6,874 nt of DNA from Fimbriimonadia bacterium (GTDB lineage: Bacteria; Armatimonadota; Fimbriimonadia; Fimbriimonadales; Fimbriimonadaceae): positions 1 through 6,874 of the forward strand of contig JALGXY010000434.1 of assembly GCA_029824495.1 (NCBI GenBank). The letters run 5' to 3'. The notes under the pieces were generated by a model. It saw nothing but the letters and a program-made list of their open reading frames with translations, was not told the origin of the DNA and made no database searches. The translations under genes were made by a program, and so were the position numbers. Below, in pieces: positions 6,075 through 6,874 of this stretch. Numbering within the stretch: position 1 is the stretch's first letter; each line of letters opens with the position of its first letter.

Positions 6075-6874
6075 TTACTTTTTGCGCTGCTGTTTGCGTC
6101 GCTGAACCGCAGGACGCTTGCCGCCGTTGCGCATTTTGGCTGCAGAGCCCTTTTTGCGCGGAAGGCGATCGCCATCGGTTTCGGGTTTGCCGCTGTTGAA
6201 GGGTCGCTGTTCTGCGAATCGCTCTCTCGGAGCTTCCTCCTCCCAAGTCGGCTTGGTTCGCTTCGGCTTCGTGTTTCGAGCTTGATCAACCCAACCCGGG
6301 CGGTTGCGATGGCGATCTTTCTTGCCATCGACCCAGCCGGGCTTATTGTCCTCATAGCTGTTAGATCGGCCGGCCGAATCCGCATGATGAGACTCGTGCT
6401 TTTTATACGTCTGAGGTCGGTCGAACCGGCGCTCAGGCTTCTGGTTTCGGTCGTATGACCTGGACCGCGAGTCTCGATCGTAAGATCGTGGCTTGGAATC
6501 GCGGTCGTAAGACTTGCGTGCGTCTCGATCGTAGGATCGCGGTTTGGAGTCTCGGTCGTAAGATCGCGGCTTGGAATCTCGATCGTATGACTTGCGTGCG
6601 TCTCGATCGTAGGATCGCGGTTTGGAGTCTCGGTCGTAAGACTTGCGTGCGTCTCGATCGTAGGAGCGTCCGCCGCCCTGGCGATCGTCTCGCCGATCGT
6701 TTCGGCTGCGGTCATATGACCGGCTGCGATCGGAGCCCCGCCGGTCGTACTTCTTGTCCCGGCTGTCACGCTTCTGCGTCTTGGGTTCCGCCTTTCCACT
6801 CGCAGAGGTCTCGAATTCTGGCTCGTCCCACACCTGTCGCTCAGGCTTCGGCTGCTTCTCGAACTCAGCAACGT
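6075..6874 (-). CDS. C-terminal part of a protein with a basic SYDRD-repeat tail (5' end outside window)
   Basis: The frame stays open to the right edge, so the GTG at 6833 is probably internal; upstream codons in the same frame read VAEFEKQPKPERQ. About 266 residues are visible, and none shows a folded-domain signature. Order from the edge: an acidic/basic linker (VWDEPEFETSASGK); an Arg/Asp/Ser/Tyr-rich tract with ten SYDR copies, nine of them in a regular array; a segment with two PGWVD motifs and PTWEEE; and a Lys/Arg-rich end (AVQRRKQQRKK). Such disordered tails are common at the C-terminus of bacterial RNA-binding enzymes, notably DEAD-box helicases and RsuA/RluB pseudouridine synthases, so an RNA-related protein is my best guess; the catalytic part would lie to the right. 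GC-rich third codon positions and the Lys/Arg/Asp composition favour this frame over another that is also open. The gene is convergent with the PSD1 gene, with a hairpin between them. Identity of the whole protein is unknown. Confidence 0.75.
   Translation of the reverse strand, partial: VAEFEKQPKPERQVWDEPEFETSASGKAEPKTQKRDSRDKKYDRRGSDRSRSYDRSRNDRRDDRQGGGRSYDRDARKSYDRDSKPRSYDRDARKSYDRDSKPRSYDRDSKPRSYDRDARKSYDRDSKPRSYDRDSRSRSYDRNQKPERRFDRPQTYKKHESHHADSAGRSNSYEDNKPGWVDGKKDRHRNRPGWVDQARNTKPKRTKPTWEEEAPRERFAEQRPFNSGKPETDGDRLPRKKGSAAKMRNGGKRPAVQRRKQQRKK
6444..6668 (-). repeat. In-frame tandem repeat encoding nine SYDRD units
   Basis: The array encodes alternating RKSYDRDS/A-type and KPRSYDRDS/A-type units. 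Successive SYDR motifs are spaced 8 or 9 residues apart (24 or 27 bases), so the frame is always kept. A 53-base block at 6511-6563 recurs without a change at 6589-6641, an offset of 78 bases (26 codons). Its first 26 bases occur a third time from 6640, an offset of 51 bases. This layering points to recent expansion by slippage or unequal recombination. A tenth, isolated SYDR lies nearer the N-terminal side of the tail. Confidence 0.9.

Noticed and set aside
6163..6172. GGCGATCGCC palindrome containing the cyanobacterial HIP1 octamer
   Set aside because: It is a single copy inside a coding region in a non-cyanobacterial context and is expected by chance in GATCG-rich sequence.
6307..6330. Inverted repeat CGATGGC/GCCATCG inside the basic-tail gene
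   Set aside because: It lies within Asp/Gly/Lys/Arg codons of the tail, has a 10-base loop and no T-run, and is more likely an effect of low-complexity coding sequence than a terminator.
6444..6668. CRISPR-like array
   Set aside because: The repeats are contiguous and in frame, without unique spacers, and encode a regular peptide repeat.
5969..6871. A second long open frame on the minus strand across the SYDRD-repeat gene, rich in TIETHAS-type repeats
   Set aside because: It stays open because the repeat units are multiples of three and keep the same frame offset. It runs into the end of the PSD1 gene, and its composition is less protein-like than the Lys/Arg/Asp frame with its basic end.

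Overview
The window looks chromosomal and points to the PVC superphylum (Planctomycetota or Verrucomicrobiota). The main evidence is the gene at 3031-6000. It encodes a full-length protein with an N-terminal cytochrome c-like domain, a DUF1549 (PSCyt2) domain and a DUF1553 (PSD1) domain, an architecture strongly concentrated in that group. The secreted beta-helix glycoside hydrolase next to it fits the polysaccharide-degrading lifestyle common there. The assignment to phylum is inference; no rRNA or other marker gene is present.

Layout, left to right. Bases 1-1308 (+) hold most of a DHA3/MFS_3-type efflux permease whose first few codons lie outside the window. Only 10 bases separate its stop from that of the convergent gene at 1319-2767 (-). 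That gene encodes a secreted right-handed beta-helix glycoside hydrolase of the GH28/GH49 kind with an intact Asp + Asp-Asp active-site pattern. A 263-base divergent intergenic region (2768-3030) follows. It contains a perfect 17-base palindrome that is a candidate operator, and a weak tRNA-like stretch. The PSCyt1/PSCyt2/PSD1 gene reads rightward from it. A strong compound hairpin (6016-6058) sits between this gene and the last one, which is convergent. The last gene (6075 to the right edge, -) is the C-terminal part of a protein with a very basic, low-complexity tail built on repeated SYDRD units.

How they may work together. The hydrolase and the cytochrome-type protein are divergent, both appear exported, and they share one intergenic region, so joint control of polysaccharide breakdown is possible but not shown. 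The permease and the basic-tail protein look unrelated to them. The PSD1 protein lacks the DUF1501 partner gene that usually follows it. I see no transposase, CRISPR array, phage gene or toxin-antitoxin pair, and nothing that clearly forms a new multi-gene system. The items most worth a second look are the tail with recent tandem duplications, the orphan PSD1 protein with its internal beta-rich domain, and the palindrome between the divergent genes.
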